Of a stretch of DNA of 64,000 nucleotides, positions 46,720 to 59,129 are shown piece by piece; within the stretch, counting starts at the first letter, position 1; each line of letters starts with the position of its first letter. Made by a program: the position numbers and the translations under genes. Below the pieces are notes generated by a model. That model did no database searches. It was given only the letters and a program-made list of their open reading frames with translations, and was not told the origin of the DNA. Source of the stretch: Adiantum capillus-veneris (taxonomy: Eukaryota; Streptophyta; Polypodiopsida; Polypodiales; Pteridaceae); contig CM043969.1 in assembly GCA_014529385.2 (NCBI GenBank), positions 74,880,676 through 74,944,675 of the forward strand. The letters run 5' to 3'.

Positions 46720-49470
46720 TTCACAATCACTTAGATCTTGTCCAGATCTACAAATATTTCCTTTTTTGAGACGATGTGGTCCAAGATCTTGCCTTGTCTC
46801 ACCATCAATGCACACTTTTTTAGATTCAAGCAGATCGTGTAGGTTTTGCAGTTCTAAAATACTTTCGTTAAATTATCGAGTTAATCCTTCCTCATTAATA
46901 GATGAAAGCACAAGTCATTTATATAAGTTTATAGGAATAGATACTCTCTGAAAGCATCACTCATTAAGTGTTGAAATATGACTAGAGCATTGGTCATGAT
47001 AAATGCAATGTCTCAATAAGCATAAATGCCCCATTTGGTTGCAAAGTTAGTTTTATGTTGGTCTTCAATTTTGATAGCCATTTTGTTACAGCCTAAAATT
47101 CCAAAACTGTACGCTTCCTTGCCTACCATTCTTTCTAACACATGATCCATAATGGAAAGAGGATATTTATTCCTAATGGTGGCATCATTTATTTTTTTGA
47201 GATTCATGCTCAATTCCATAGATGAATTCTATCTCCTTTAGTTCTCCTATCTCCTCCTTAATTTTTTCAACAAATGTCTCATTGACGTGTATGGATGTTT
47301 TCTACTAGGCTTAGCATCACTCTTAAGGAGGCTTGTATGTTGACAAATGTTAAAATCCACCCTTTAGACCAATCAAACACATCTCTGTAATTTTTAAGCA
47401 TCACAATTAGAACTTCAACCTCTTCAGAGGTTATGTCAGTTTCATTGTATGCAAATTTAGGGACTTCCCTCGAATCTTATAAATTAATTTTCTTGACTTT
47501 CTCAGGTCCATCATATAATATTCCTAGTTTTCTCACATCTCTTTTGTGTTGCTGGATCACAATTAGTATATCCTAATTTGTGTACCTTTTGTAGTGAGAT
47601 GGAACACTAATCAGATATAATTATCTTTCTCACTCTCCATTTCCATTGTCCACACCTCTTGCAAGATTAGATTCAACTTTTGATCTTTCTTTTCGCATTC
47701 CACTTTTGTCATTTTTTGTTTGGTATTTTTCCATGATTTTTAAGCAAAAATCTATGTTCAACTTTTCCAAGTTCTTTCCCACTTCAGCCCATACATATGG
47801 TCTAATCTTTAGTAATTGTGCTAGCATTATGATGCAGTGGATCAAATTAGACATTCTTTCAAACTTTTATAGTTAGTCATCTAAGGAATTTCTTTCGATT
47901 GTGATAGCACCACTTTGACTTTTGATTTGGCTTCATGTCCTCTTGTGTAAGAGGGTAAGGACTTCAGGTGCATGGATTTCTATTCTTGAACATGGCAAAC
48001 CTAATGTCATCATAAATAGGCTGGATAACTAGACTTTGATGCACATTCTCTATGTTTATCTAGTAGGACAAATTGGTAGGTATTGCTTCCCTCATTTTCA
48101 TTTCTAATGGTTTCTTGATCTTTGAAATAGGTGCTATTGGATATGAACTATTGTCATCTGTGGTGTTTATAATCACGCGTTCATGAAGTTGACTTTTGGA
48201 CTCACTAACAGTTTGTGGTCGGGGTTTTTCTTCCATTTTTCTTGTCGTTTAATTTTTTGTCATTTTTCCTCTTGTGGATTTTATCAAGGTTTATGCTCTC
48301 TACATATCAAATTTTGCAAAGGGATACATCACTTATCTTTGCTTAAGTGTTTGGTGACTCTTCAATTTATCCTTGTATGCTTGCAATAAAGCATCTAATG
48401 GCTCCAAGAATTTTTGTACCAACACCAATTCTCTTGAACTAGTTATAGGGGTTTTGTTGGGGGACTACATTAGAAGTTTCTTTCTTTTGGTGTTGTTTCA
48501 CCTATTTCCTAGCCTATAAGAGCTTTACTGCCATGGTTTCTTGTTTGTGCTGTGTAGCTTTCATATTTTCCCTTTTGGCCTTCCACAAATTGCATTGAGT
48601 CTTCATGGATCTAGCGTCTACTTAGTAGGCTTCTTCTCATTGGTGCAATTTGCTTTGAATCTAATCCACTTGAATCCATGTAGGATATTTTTCATCTTCA
48701 TAGGAGTCTTTCTTAACTTATCATGATATTCTGGGCAATCTAGAAAATGAGATTCTTTATGGCACAATCTAAAAAAAGCTAAAGATTTTGATAGTTTTCC
48801 CCTTGTGTAGAAAAATCCTAACCTAATGGTTTCTCCCACACTAATAACATGGTCCCATGCTTGAGGTGGCTGCGGTGCTTACAGTGGTTGTCCTTGTCTA
48901 GATGTATATACCTTAGGTTTGTAGTTTGGGTTGGCTTTGAGCATCAAAGTATTTTTGTTTGTGATCCCTGATTGGTTTACACACATATGATGCTTGGATT
49001 AATGTCTTTTGTTTTTCCATGGAGAAATAGTCATTCCTCATTGAATGACTTCTGCATCTATAGCAGAAGCTTCATCAAGCCCTTTATAGTCTATTGAACT
49101 AGGCATTACAGCTTGATTGTTTTTAGATTGAGTTGGTCGAGTGCATCTAACAACAACTCTATTGTTGTTAGTGAGAGGTGGTCATTGTCATAGCACCACC
49201 TGTGGTCTCTCAACTCGTAGCACAACATTATTTTAACCCACCATGTACCTTGTTGGTGGTTGTTAGGTGGAGGATTGTATCTCTCTCACTAAATGATGAT
49301 TGTAATAACGATCAAATTTTTTTCATGATTGGTCCATTTTTTTAAAAAAATCACATCATTTTTGGTTGTGTATAGCATAGAGTGATAAGATGCATTTGTT
49401 TAAAAATCTGATTCATTCTTCTTACTACTTTCTCTGAGATTTTCTTTACATTAGCCACATGTTGTCTCAC
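46720..49470 (-). pseudogene. Ty3/gypsy element D fragment (gag end, protease region, RT)
   Basis: RT is at 46720-47220: YPLSIMDHVLERMVGKEAYS, KIEDQHKTNFATKWGIYAY and, further on, a broken catalytic box. The form EDQHKTxFxTxWGxxAY is typical of the Athila/Tat side of Ty3/gypsy. Upstream, 48618-48839 has FFRLCHKESHFLDCPEY, a Gag zinc knuckle whose first Cys has become Phe. The part between (47300-48600) should hold protease and is too decayed to mark. It joins the gypsy B-type gag copy at about 49470 without any visible LTR. Confidence 0.75.
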
Positions 49471-49473
49471 TAC

Positions 49474-50534
49474 CCGTTGATGTATTCGGCCATCTCTTTA
49501 GGTAATCCCGCACAGAATTGCTACTTTTGCTCGACAAAGTCTATCTTTTGAAAGACAGTAGCCTTGAGATGTAAATTCCAAAACTTGTCTACATACTTGT
49601 GGATAGACTCATGAGAGAGAAGCTTTAGACTGCACCATTTGGTAAGCACTTTGTCCTTTGCATGTCTTGCAAGGAATTGCTTCATGATGGAAACTCATAG
49701 AGTTTTCCATGTCTTTGGGGCTTCGCTGTTGCCACCATGAAGACTAGCCCACCATTGACACGAGCTGATTTTTGGAAGTGCATAGCTACAGGGTGTAGCT
49801 TGGAGGACTCCGTGAAGCCCTCATCTCCAAAGGCCATATCAAATTGCTGGATGAAGGCCAACACTTTGTCGGTAGCACCAAAGGTGAGAAAAGTGATACA
49901 CTTTCCTCCCTCTTTGAACTTCTTTAGATTTTGTGACCTTCGCCATGCAGGGTATGATTTATGATGTCCTCCCCTCTTGTATTCTCCAGGAGAATAGCCA
50001 TAGCTTTCGTTGAAAGAGGAGGAAGGTGAAGAAGAAGAAGAAGAGGATGACCTCTTTCTAGCCCTTTTCTTCCTTTGTTTCCTCTCTTCCCTTTTGGAAT
50101 GACGAGGAGACGGACTACGGGTTGATCTTTTCCTCTTGGGAGGAGTGGGCGATCGTCTAGATTGTCGTCTTTGTGGGGCAACATCTTCAGAGAAACTTAA
50201 AAGTTTCATTGCTTTCTTGCTCTTTGGATTCCTCCTCTCGTATGGGAGAGAGTCTTCTTTTGGGGGTGTCTTCAAGAGGCCTCCTAAGCTCTCTCTCCTC
50301 TTGGAGAGGAAGGGAAATTCCAGAAGCACAAAGTTGTTGAGTAACTTTGGCTTGCAAAGCAGGGTTGCCCATAACTTGCTGCAATCTAGCAATGAGAGAA
50401 TCGACAAACTTGGGGACAACATCATTAGCACCTTCATGTGCAAAATCAAATCTATCAATGTTCATTCTACTCTCTTGATTATTGTAAACCATGTTAACAA
50501 AATTTATGTATGTACTTAGTGTATGCTTTGGCAA
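49474..50534 (-). pseudogene. Second gypsy B-type gag copy
   Basis: Starts near 50534 and contains NIDRFDFAHEGANDVVPKFV, ALQAKVTQQLCASGISLP, then, in a second frame, the Arg/Ser-rich stretch (SRRSPTPPKRKRSTRSPSPR) and CITFLTFGATDKVLAFIQQF. The end, FCAGLPKEMAEYING, breaks off near 49474, before the zinc knuckle. It is homologous along its length to 14380-15400. One frameshift lies near 50190-50280. Leader and partial LTR follow at 50560-51361. Confidence 0.88.
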
Positions 50535-50859
50535 TTCAAAACCTTAGTTGACACACCTCTTAGTTTTTGAAAATTGGCTCTTAAGTATCTACACCCACCG
50601 CTCGAAGTGGTTAATTATAGAGAGTACTGGAGTAGGTCTAACATAACAGATTTCCCAAGGGCTAGCTCCTTGCGGACTTCTTATGGTTCAATAATGGTAA
50701 AGCCATAGGAAAGTTTAAAAAGACTCCATTATTAAGTCCAAAGCTCCCAAGGTGTGCACCATATCCCACATAGTGGGCTCAACAAAACCGCTAATAGATC
50801 TTAGTTCCACTTACCCTAATATAATTAACAACTCAACCATTTATAGGCTCTAATACTAA
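50535..50859 (-). other. Leader of the second gypsy B copy
   Basis: Diverged version of 15401-15780, including a decayed PBS just before 50860. Confidence 0.65.
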
Positions 50860-51361
50860 TGTAATGGAATTGGCATATTAACGTGAGAGTATCGAAAATT
50901 AATGAGAGTACTTTTGAGAATAGCCGGTGAACATAATTGAAGATAACAAGATAGACATAGCAATTAGTTAACTTGGCATGAACAATACTTTTGCAAGAGA
51001 GAGAATTTAGAGAACATGACAACAATTGAGGACCAGATTTATGTGGAGCTGGTCCCCACTCCAATAGGCATTTGTATTATGATTTCTCCCATTAAGAGAC
51101 TTGTTATAATACAATCTTTGTGTTCCTTGTGGCCTAGGTGATGCAATGAACATGGAAAGCTTCATGCATCACAATCATAACATAAACTTTGTGGAAAGCT
51201 TTAACTATCGTAAGCCTCAGTTCCAAGATCTCAAACACCTTTGAAGGTGGAGAGAGCTAGCAGGGAATGAGGGTAGGGAAGAAGAAGAAGAAACATTTCA
51301 TAGGAAAAATAATTAGTTCCTCACTTATCTCATCACTCTTCTTGCTAGCATACATAATAGC
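50860..51361 (-). repeat. Partial LTR of the second gypsy B copy
   Basis: Starts TGTAATGGAATTGGC like the 15781 end and matches to TTCTTGCTAGCATACATAAT near 51358, then stops abruptly about 530 bp into a 1,451-bp LTR. Confidence 0.85.
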
Positions 51362-51380
51362 GGGTTGGGGACCTCTCACT

Positions 51381-52290
51381 TGGTATCAAAGCATGTGCTA
51401 ATTAAGATCCTAAACTTAGGTAAAGTTTAAAGTATTGGGGTGAAATAAGTTTTCTTTCAGAATTTCAATTATGATGTATATAACTAAAGAGAGAAAGAAA
51501 AAGAAATAGAGATAATTTTACTATCAATGCAGGAAGACTTCTATGAGGCCTACCACAAGTTCATGGTTTTCAACATTATGTTTATGAGGGCATGCATATG
51601 CTATTCATTGTCAAAAAAATATGATGAAATTGTTGGACAATAGGTTTTCTCCTTCCACTTGGAGGATCAGCTAGTCAGGATCTGGTAGAATCTTCTTCAT
51701 TGATGCCAGAGAGCTAGGAGGCCTTGCACATAATTTGAACAAACTCAAGTGGGCTGAAGCACTTTGGGTTGTTGAATTCTCCTTCTTCATTGGAACAGAG
51801 ACTCCAGATGAAACCATTATAGTAGATGGTGTTCAAGTATCACAAAATTAGTGGTGTTTGATCAGGTATCTAAAGTAGTCTACTCAGGTAGGATTAGATC
51901 CATGGGTCTAGGTCCTAGTTCTAGAAGGCCAAAAGATGTTGTATATTTTGATCCTATATCTGACTCACCCATAGTCCGCTAGATTCTAGTATAGGATTGT
52001 TGTCACTCTTGTACATAGTAGGATCTTCGTCCAATCAAGAAAATGCAGGTAGAATTGGCAAATGGAAAAGAAGCTCTATCTCAATTCTCAGGTAGAATTT
52101 GAATGTGCAGGAACCCCCACGTTGTTCTTCTTTGCACCTTGCCATTAGGAATCTATAATGATTGTTGGCCAATATGCTATGAGCACATGGCAAGAACTAA
52201 ACCAACATACCAAAATGTTGACCAAGGATGTATCTTGACCCGCAAGCGTGTGGAAGTAAATAGATGGTTGTCAAACACTTACTCGACCTT
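51381..52290 (+). pseudogene. Plus-strand gypsy fragment (PBS, leader, protease)
   Basis: TGGTATCAAAGCATGTGC at 51381-51398 is an iMet-type PBS. In 51980-52270 the plus strand encodes MQVELANGKEALSQFSGRI and LCTLPLGIYND, matching the gypsy protease C-terminal half (VELANGKE...LPLGxYDxxLGMDW). The catalytic Asp region upstream is broken. Gag is not recognisable between. It is cut off by the LTR at 52295. Confidence 0.65.
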
Positions 52291-52294
52291 CTAA

Positions 52295-52746
52295 TGACAA
52301 TCACTATTTGAGGAAATCAAATCTAGACATCCTATGTGCTTGTGACTGCAATACAACCTACAATGCTCACGCTACCAAAATCAAGCCCAAAATTCCTTGA
52401 ATTGTCTCGAAACTCACAAGGAATCCTCTACTTACCAAAAGGTCACTACCTAATGGACTCTGACCCTATATAATCACTTGGTGCAAAAAACATGTATGAA
52501 GACAAGCAATCTATTACAGGTCACCAATTCTCAACATGCATGATCCTAATGTGTAGCTCTTCTCATCGTGAAACTATAGGTATGAAGAGCTCGCAAAACA
52601 AACACACGGTGTACAAAGATAACTCACTCAAAAGCTCATGGGAGCTCACAAGCTTGGCATTGGTGCATACCCTTCATTGTTGCTAACTCGTTGGTTGTCT
52701 CATCTTTGCGATAGTTGCTTTGTAGCATGCATAGCAAAGAGATAAG

Positions 52747-52802
<56 letters not shown>

Positions 52803-52974
52803 CACATAGACACGACACACAGTAAACACATAGATTGATTAATTAAAAATCTCCTTAGGGTTACAAACTTTGGCTTTTATACATTCCTCTTGAGATCAAA
52901 AGAGTCTCTTAGATCTATCAGAATTAAATATTACAAAAAATGGGTGATTCTTCTTAGTGTTTCTCCAGTCTACA
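52295..52974 (-). repeat. 3' LTR of family C, copy 2 (680 bp)
   Basis: TGACAATCAC to CCAGTCTACA, TG...CA ends. A purine tract (minus strand GGATGGGAGGAG, 52975-52986) abuts the right end, so this is the 3' LTR of a minus-strand element on the right. No PBS lies on its left, as expected. It contains a (CT)n tract at 52751-52799. Confidence 0.75.
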
Positions 52975-52986
52975 CTCCTCCCATCC

Positions 52987-55900
52987 GCGTCTATGTTTTC
53001 CCTGATATGATTGATCCATGTGTTCTTCATGGCTGTATTCTGATCCTTTGCTACAAGATTTGGGTGGGGTTAATAGAATCTTGGTGGCTTGATCATCTTT
53101 AAGTAAGATTTATATTTGATGTTACCAATGCTCACCGTTGGTCCAAAGATCTTTGCTATTTGTGAAAAATCATGTGTAGAAAGCCTCCTCAAACGCTTGC
53201 ATGTGGAAGGTAGGAAAAAACATCAATCGTTGGTAGAAGTGGTGTAGCACTTGTGGCAAGGGTTGGGTTGAGAGGGCATAAGCCAACTTGATTAGAGTGT
53301 CGCCCATTGATAGTAGACTTGAGTTTGTGGCTTTTTGTGGTGCAAACACCTCGATGTAGGCTAGCAATGTTTTGCAAATCTTCCTGAGCATTGCACACGT
53401 CAAATCAAGAGAGCTAGTGAAGAGTTTAATGGCACCCGTTAGGGTTTTCACCATGTAACTTCCACTTATTCTCTCTGCCTCTTTGGGTGGTGGGAGATAA
53501 GGGTATTTTAGCCAAGTTGGATTCCTTTATAAAAGCCTCGCATGGTCCTTCCATGTTCCCATCCTTGGAATTGGGTAGAAAGAGACATCATCTTGTATAG
53601 ACTTTGGTGCATTAACCAAGCATACTAGGTACACTGGGTACTTTGTAAGCAATCCTTTTCTCTACTTTGGCTATGAGTCACTATCTTTTTGGAGACTTCT
53701 TTATCTTTCATGTCACCTTCAAATAGTGGTGTCGTCTCCTTTGCTTGAATTCATTTTTTTATGGTGAGAATTTCATATTTGAGCAATGGGTAAGGTAGGG
53801 ATGGTTGCATTCCCTTTTCTTTGATTACATTTGTATATATCCTTAGCACACCCATAGAGTGCAAAATCCAATGCTTCCATTCTATTGCTTCTTTGACACC
53901 CTCTTTAGTGTCTTACTCTACTAAACTCCAAAGACAAGCCTCGTCCTCCGCTGGCTGTCACCTCCTACCCTTCTTATTGATTTTGTGGAGATATCTCCAC
54001 CAGTATGGGTTCATCATAGCTGTCTAGAATCTCCGTTGTCTCCTATTGGGCATTGATTACTAACTCACTTAGACCCGGATCTATAGCTTGACCTCGTGCT
54101 CTCTCCACTTCCTATCTCATTTCCATTAATTACTGCTATACGGGCTCGTCTCTTCTTGTATCTTCTTTTGCATTATTGATTAAAGCTCTTGTAATGTTTC
54201 TAATTGGCGCTTCAACTATAGTTGTTCTCTTTTTGGAGCTCTTGCTGCTCTTCCTTGAGTCTTTCTTCAGCTACCAAGGAGCCTTTTGCAATGTGAAATC
54301 TTTGTCTTTGCTCCAACTTCAACTCTTTTTGAAGTGTTGTGATCTGAGCTTCCAAGGCTTCTATAGCATGATTGTCCGCTCCCGCACTTGCTCTTGTAGC
54401 CCTTAGGGTTCCTCTTAGCCTTTGTATGGTTAATTATTGGAGCTCTAATTTTCCTTTAAGCTCTATCAACTCATCATAAGATACCTCTAGTTCATCTTTG
54501 GTTTTCTCTTTCTTCTCTTGTAGATTGGCAATCTCTTTAGATACCTCATCATTTGAAGGGTGAGGGTATCCCTTTCCACTTAAACTTCTCTCAAGATTTT
54601 TCTTTGTGATTCCTGCTCTCTCTCTGCACTTTCTCCTCTCTGAATAGATTTTTGCAGTTATTTGGTGAGGTTGTCATGGTCTCTTATTAAGTTTTCCTCT
54701 CTTGTCTTGAGCATGCTGCTTTCCTCAACCATAGTGAGAGACCTTGTTCTAATTCTATCTAGTATTTGGTGGACATCTCTCATATCTTCTTCATTTTCTG
54801 CTACCACACTTTTTGTAGCTGGCTTGGGTAGTGGTCCAGCCAGGGGAGCTTGGTGTCCCATACTAAGTAGAACTCCCATTGGAGGAGGATGCCATATCTA
54901 CAAAGGCCTCCATCTTGGAACTAAGGAGCTGACCACCAATCTCAGTACTTGAGGCGGGTGATAAATGCGATTTTGGTTTTCTTCTTTGAGTATCTTGGTC
55001 TTGTGGCTTCTCCTCGGCTTTTTTGGTTGCTGCCTATGGTGGAGTTGAGGTGCCATATACAGCCTCAAAAGCATCTTCAAATGTATATCCAACTTTAATG
55101 AGATTGTCATAGATGCATCTTTTGATCTTTTCCTTGTCCTCCAGCATGACTCAACCTTTGATGCCTTTTTTGGTGAATCTTTTTGTTGAGATGTTGAGGG
55201 TTTTGGGCTCGGAGGTTGTTGGGTGGATCCCAAGGGAGATGCTAGTGGTGTTATACTACCTCCCTCCACCTTGGACTCTCTTTCTTGTTCTCCTCGTGCT
55301 TCGGGCTGCCCTTTTAGCTTTGTCTTGATATCCTAAACTTCCTCAGTAGTGAAGGGCTGCATATTTTTCCGTTCTATCACCTTCACGGACTCTTCATATG
55401 CTTGGATATAATGATCAAATTGATCCTCTAAAGGTCCAGAGGACTACCACCCATTTTCTTTCGGTCTGGTACCCCGTCTCTCTCAACCTTGAATTGCTCG
55501 ATCAATCTCTTGATCAATGCGGGCCACCTTTTGACTTGTAGTCTCTTTTGGTTTCTCTTCCCTGGTCATTACAGTCTTTTGTTTCTTCTTTGGTGGATCT
55601 TCCGTCTTTTTTTCTTGCAATGTCTCTAGCTTTCTTTTGAGCCTTGTCAAGACATGTGGTGCCACTGCTGGTGGTTCATCTTCTACATCCTCTTTAAGCC
55701 TTAGCCACTCATTCCAAGTTGGTGGGTTTGGTCACTTTCCTCTTGCTCGATCGCTTCATATGCTATTTTTTTAAAGACTTTTCCTCCACCAATGTACTTG
55801 GGTTTACCAGTTTCCAAATCAACTACCTGTTCATGCATATATTGAGCATAATTCACATCCTTTGGCACACTTCTTCTTGGTGTCCAAGTGAAGGTGGTGG

Positions 55901-56045
55901 CAATGGAATGAGGTGGTGTAGTGTACTTTTGTGGCCTCTTGTTGAAAATACGAAAGAATTGGTTGTACAATTTAAAAAATTTGATAGCTCTTGGGTCCAC
56001 CATGTTGTCAAAGACATACTGCTGCAATGATGTCTTTCAAGGTGA
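52987..56045 (-). pseudogene. Retroelement coiled-coil ORF of unknown function (copy 2)
   Basis: Long decayed coding region on the minus strand. Start side (55701-56045): QQYVFDNMVDPRAIKFFKLY and YMHEQVVDLETGKPKYIGGG. Then a Lys/Glu-rich stretch with KRKLETLQEKK (55483-55665), EDKEKIKRCIYDNLIKVGYT (about 55080-55150), and a heptad-like coiled coil at 54280-54880 (HAIEALEAQITTLQKELKLE; ILDRIRTRSL). C-terminal block (53170-53560): YPYLPPPKEAERI, YMVKTLTGA, CAMLRKICKTLLAYIE, AFEEAFYT. End: SYQGKHRRGWEE before the PPT. The C-terminal block is shared with 5585-6390. No zinc knuckle, protease or RT is visible, so this is a non-autonomous element or an extra ORF of a larger one. Family unknown to me. 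Confidence 0.6.
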
Positions 56046-56299
56046 GTCGTTTCTCTCTTTCTTCTGTACACAAGGTGAAGTTTGAGAAAGAAATAATGGA
56101 AGTTAGTTAATATGCATTTTTTTGGTAATGAGTGTGCCAATTCTCTAGCTCCATATTTAGCTTGTCGTTAGTACCCAAGTTGTCTTGGTCTTGTGCATGA
56201 AAGAGAGAGAGTGAGATTATACATAAATATTATTTTTTATATTTTTTTCTAAAGATTTTTCCTTTGCTCTTGTGCCACATGCAACTTGGCACTAGTGCC

Positions 56300-56305
<6 letters not shown>
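56046..56305. other. Upstream sequence of the coiled-coil ORF
   Basis: No LTR or PBS found. GGCACTAGTGCC at 56288-56299 is a perfect palindrome, repeated at 56435-56446 within the longer AACTTGGCACTAGTGCCC. Confidence 0.5.

Positions 56306-56369
<64 letters not shown>
56306..56369. repeat. (GA)n microsatellite
   Basis: About 32 GA units. Confidence 0.98.
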
Positions 56370-56372
<3 letters not shown>

Positions 56373-56644
56373 CAAACAGATTTGGTGCTCATTACAAAAC
56401 TTTGTATCGTCTACTATCTAGATCAATTGAACTTGGCACTAGTGCCCGCTTTGTGAGAGAGGCAACTAAAATAGACAATTGCCAAAGGGATTCAAAGAGA
56501 GCTATTGGAGAGGGAGATTATAAATAGGATTTAGTAGGTTAGTTTTTTATTTGCAAGGATTATTGAGCAAAAGTGTTATTGAGGTGAGCACTCTATCTCT
56601 ATCTTTTTCTCTCTCGCTATGTCTCTACTCTTCTTTTTTGCTAT

Positions 56645-56650
<6 letters not shown>

Positions 56651-56716
<66 letters not shown>
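56651..56716. repeat. (CT)n microsatellite
   Basis: About 33 CT units. Confidence 0.98.
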
Positions 56717-56718
<2 letters not shown>

Positions 56719-57554
56719 TGCTCTCTTTTTTATGAGCAGCATTTTGAGTTCGTGGTTTGCTTTAAACACTAGTGTTAGATGTCTAAGATGCTCTTGGTGA
56801 GTGTTAGATGTCCTTTGGGCTCCAACCACCTTGCTTTACTCTGCTATCCAGCTAGAGCAACCAATTATCTATTATGTGATAGTGGAGAATTGATATTGGA
56901 GAAATTACTAAAAACACAAAATGGAGCATGAAGGGTCTTACTAACACTCACACCTGCTACAACACTTGTCTTTATATGTATTGTACTTTGTTTACATGCA
57001 CATTGTTAGAAGTGCACATAAGAGTCCAACAACCCAACCAACACTCACCTGTAGTGTTTACTAATGTTGCAGCACAATGATGGGTGATGGGTGATGACAT
57101 TAAATAGCATTTGATGAAGAGATCTTTTTGCATAAGATTAGTAAATCCAACACAAAGTGCTTAGAGAGAGAGATTTTGTGAAGGCCATGCCAAGGACCAC
57201 CGATTGTACCATCTCCAAATGGATACACCGTGATCTTAGACATCCCTCTTGCTTGAGACCAGCACCAAGACTCCTCTTGCTCTGCGATACCAGGGGGTGA
57301 TAACATTCACTTTTTCTTATATGGATCCCTTAGCCCTGAAGCACCTTTGCTTACTGGTCCAACTTTCAAATCGAAGTCATCAGACTAAGTTTGAACTCAA
57401 CCTTCCAGGTTCAACTGGTGGGATTTGTTTAGTTCACTCTTGGCTCAAGGTCACTTACGCTTTTTTCTTGATTATGAACAAGCATAACCGTGAGTGTGTT
57501 TCCCTAAGATTGGTGTATTTACAAACTACACAACATTTCCTCCATATCCAATGA
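56717..57554. other. No clear gene; possible PBS
   Basis: Minus strand CTGGTATCGCAGAGC (57277-57291) resembles an iMet PBS with one extra base. A short frame with MSKITVYPFGDGTIGGPWHG follows on the minus strand and is not recognised. An adjoining LTR end was not identified. Confidence 0.4.
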
Positions 57555-57700
57555 ACACATCTTAGAGCCTTCTTGTGTCAGCTATGTTGGGTATCTTTTT
57601 CAACTAACACAATTCTAGAGACGACATTTTTGACAACTTCATCAAGAATTCTTCTTCATATGGACCAAGACATTTTATGTCTCAAAATGTTTTTGAAGCA
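57555..57700 (-). pseudogene. PPR-like fragment
   Basis: Minus strand KNVVSRIVLVEKDTQHS, then HKKAL resembles the PPR phrase RNVVSWNALIxGYAQHGxGKEAL. Short and decayed; likely an outlying part of the PPR remnants at 59.1-60 kb. Confidence 0.4.
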
Positions 57701-58085
57701 TTCCTTTGACTAGCCAGCATGAATTCAGTCACCCATGTGAAGGTCTTGTGCTCAAGGACATAGGCATGCTACATATGTAATTGATGCAAGGAGATTTTAT
57801 GGGATGCACTTCTCTTGGCAAAAACCTTGCAATAGAAGAGACTTTTATGCTAGCAGTTGTAAGATACAATAGGAATCAAGGAGAACACACAAGAAGTGGG
57901 AGGTGTTGCGGTAGCCCTTGGAGGCATAGCATCTGCTATAAGTGGCATTATCTCAGAAGTAACAATTGTGGGTAGTGATAGTTGTAGATACAAAGATGTT
58001 GGGCACGGACATCTTATAAGGCCAATTGAGTGAAATAAAATCTTGCAAGAGCATATAGATTGTACATTAAAATAGCATCTAATAT

Positions 58086-58131
<46 letters not shown>
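58086..58131. repeat. (CA)n microsatellite
   Basis: About 23 CA units. Confidence 0.98.
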
Positions 58132-58136
<5 letters not shown>

Positions 58137-58159
58137 GCCTAGTTCACAACATCAACAAG

Positions 58160-58930
58160 TTCCCCTCTATGCCTGCTCTTGTTTCGCATGTGGTGTCTTG
58201 GAATGTTAGATTACAGGGTATTTCCAATAGGAACATGGCACTGTATTGAGCATATAACACTTCTTGCATGGTTGATCTTTCTTGGGGAAGGCTTTTATTA
58301 CATGCTTGACAAGGGTATGCCAAGAAGCTCTTCATCATATGCAAAGTGATAGGTTTTTTATCTTTGGATGCAATCAGCTATGCATGCTTGTGAAGGAGTT
58401 TGGGCTTATGTAAGACACATTGAATTTTGCAACATAGTTATGATGAGATTGTTAATCAAGAGCTTTCTATCTAAGATGCCATCTCTTGGCCAAGGTGGTC
58501 TGTGAGAGCAATTCCCTTTGGATACTATCAACTATGCTTACATATTGAAGGGATGTCTCATCATGTAGAATGTTGACCGGAGGATTTTCCCATCAAGCGA
58601 AATGCAAGGGTGTTTTGAGCTGGTTAACAAATCATTGGCAAGCTTCTTTATGGTTATTTACATCAAATGTGAAGCTAGGGCTTCTCTTGACATGGGGTTG
58701 CTTATGGTTTTATTGTGAAAGTAATAGACAACATTTTTGCAAGATGGTGGTGTGAGAAAGTCACAATGAGATTATTAGTAAGTGTTTGCTGGATCAAATT
58801 CCATTCTTGCCAATGCTTTTGATGACATATATGCCAGGATGTGGACTCTATCAAGGGTAGACCAGGAAGCTCTAAGCTATTTCCATAAGAAGCTCTTTTT
58901 TAGCTGCCCAAATTCATAGTCAGTATTGCA
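58160..58930 (+). pseudogene. PPR protein pseudogene fragment, plus strand
   Basis: Plus-strand phrases in PPR order across frames: MPALVSHVVSWN, DAISYACL, YDEIVNQELS, FPLDTINYAYILKGC, then ANAFDDIYARMWTLSRV and EALSYFHKK. They match the repeating scheme MPxRxVVSWNALI...PDxITYAxILKACG...HDEIVxxGLL...ALVDMYAKCGxLxxA of PLS-class PPR proteins, which bind organelle RNA. About two repeat cycles remain. Stops and frameshifts throughout make it a pseudogene. A second fragment of the same family lies on the other strand just downstream. Confidence 0.65.
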
Positions 58931-59129
58931 TTGATTTTTTTGGAACAACCACACTTGGCAATCCTAGATGCAACATATATCAAGAACTTGTTGTGCTTTG
59001 GAACACAGACGAAACTTGGTATCCAAGTTGTTCTAAGCATTTTCCAAGTATTGATTGAATTTTTTCGGTCGCTATCCATGACTACATAAACTGATTCACA
59101 TCTACTGAACCACCTGGAGCTTCCTATCA

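Noticed and set aside
52295-57300. A complete family C element with a 5' LTR near 57.3 kb
   Set aside because: The PBS-like site at 57277 is not followed by sequence resembling the LTR at 52295-52974.
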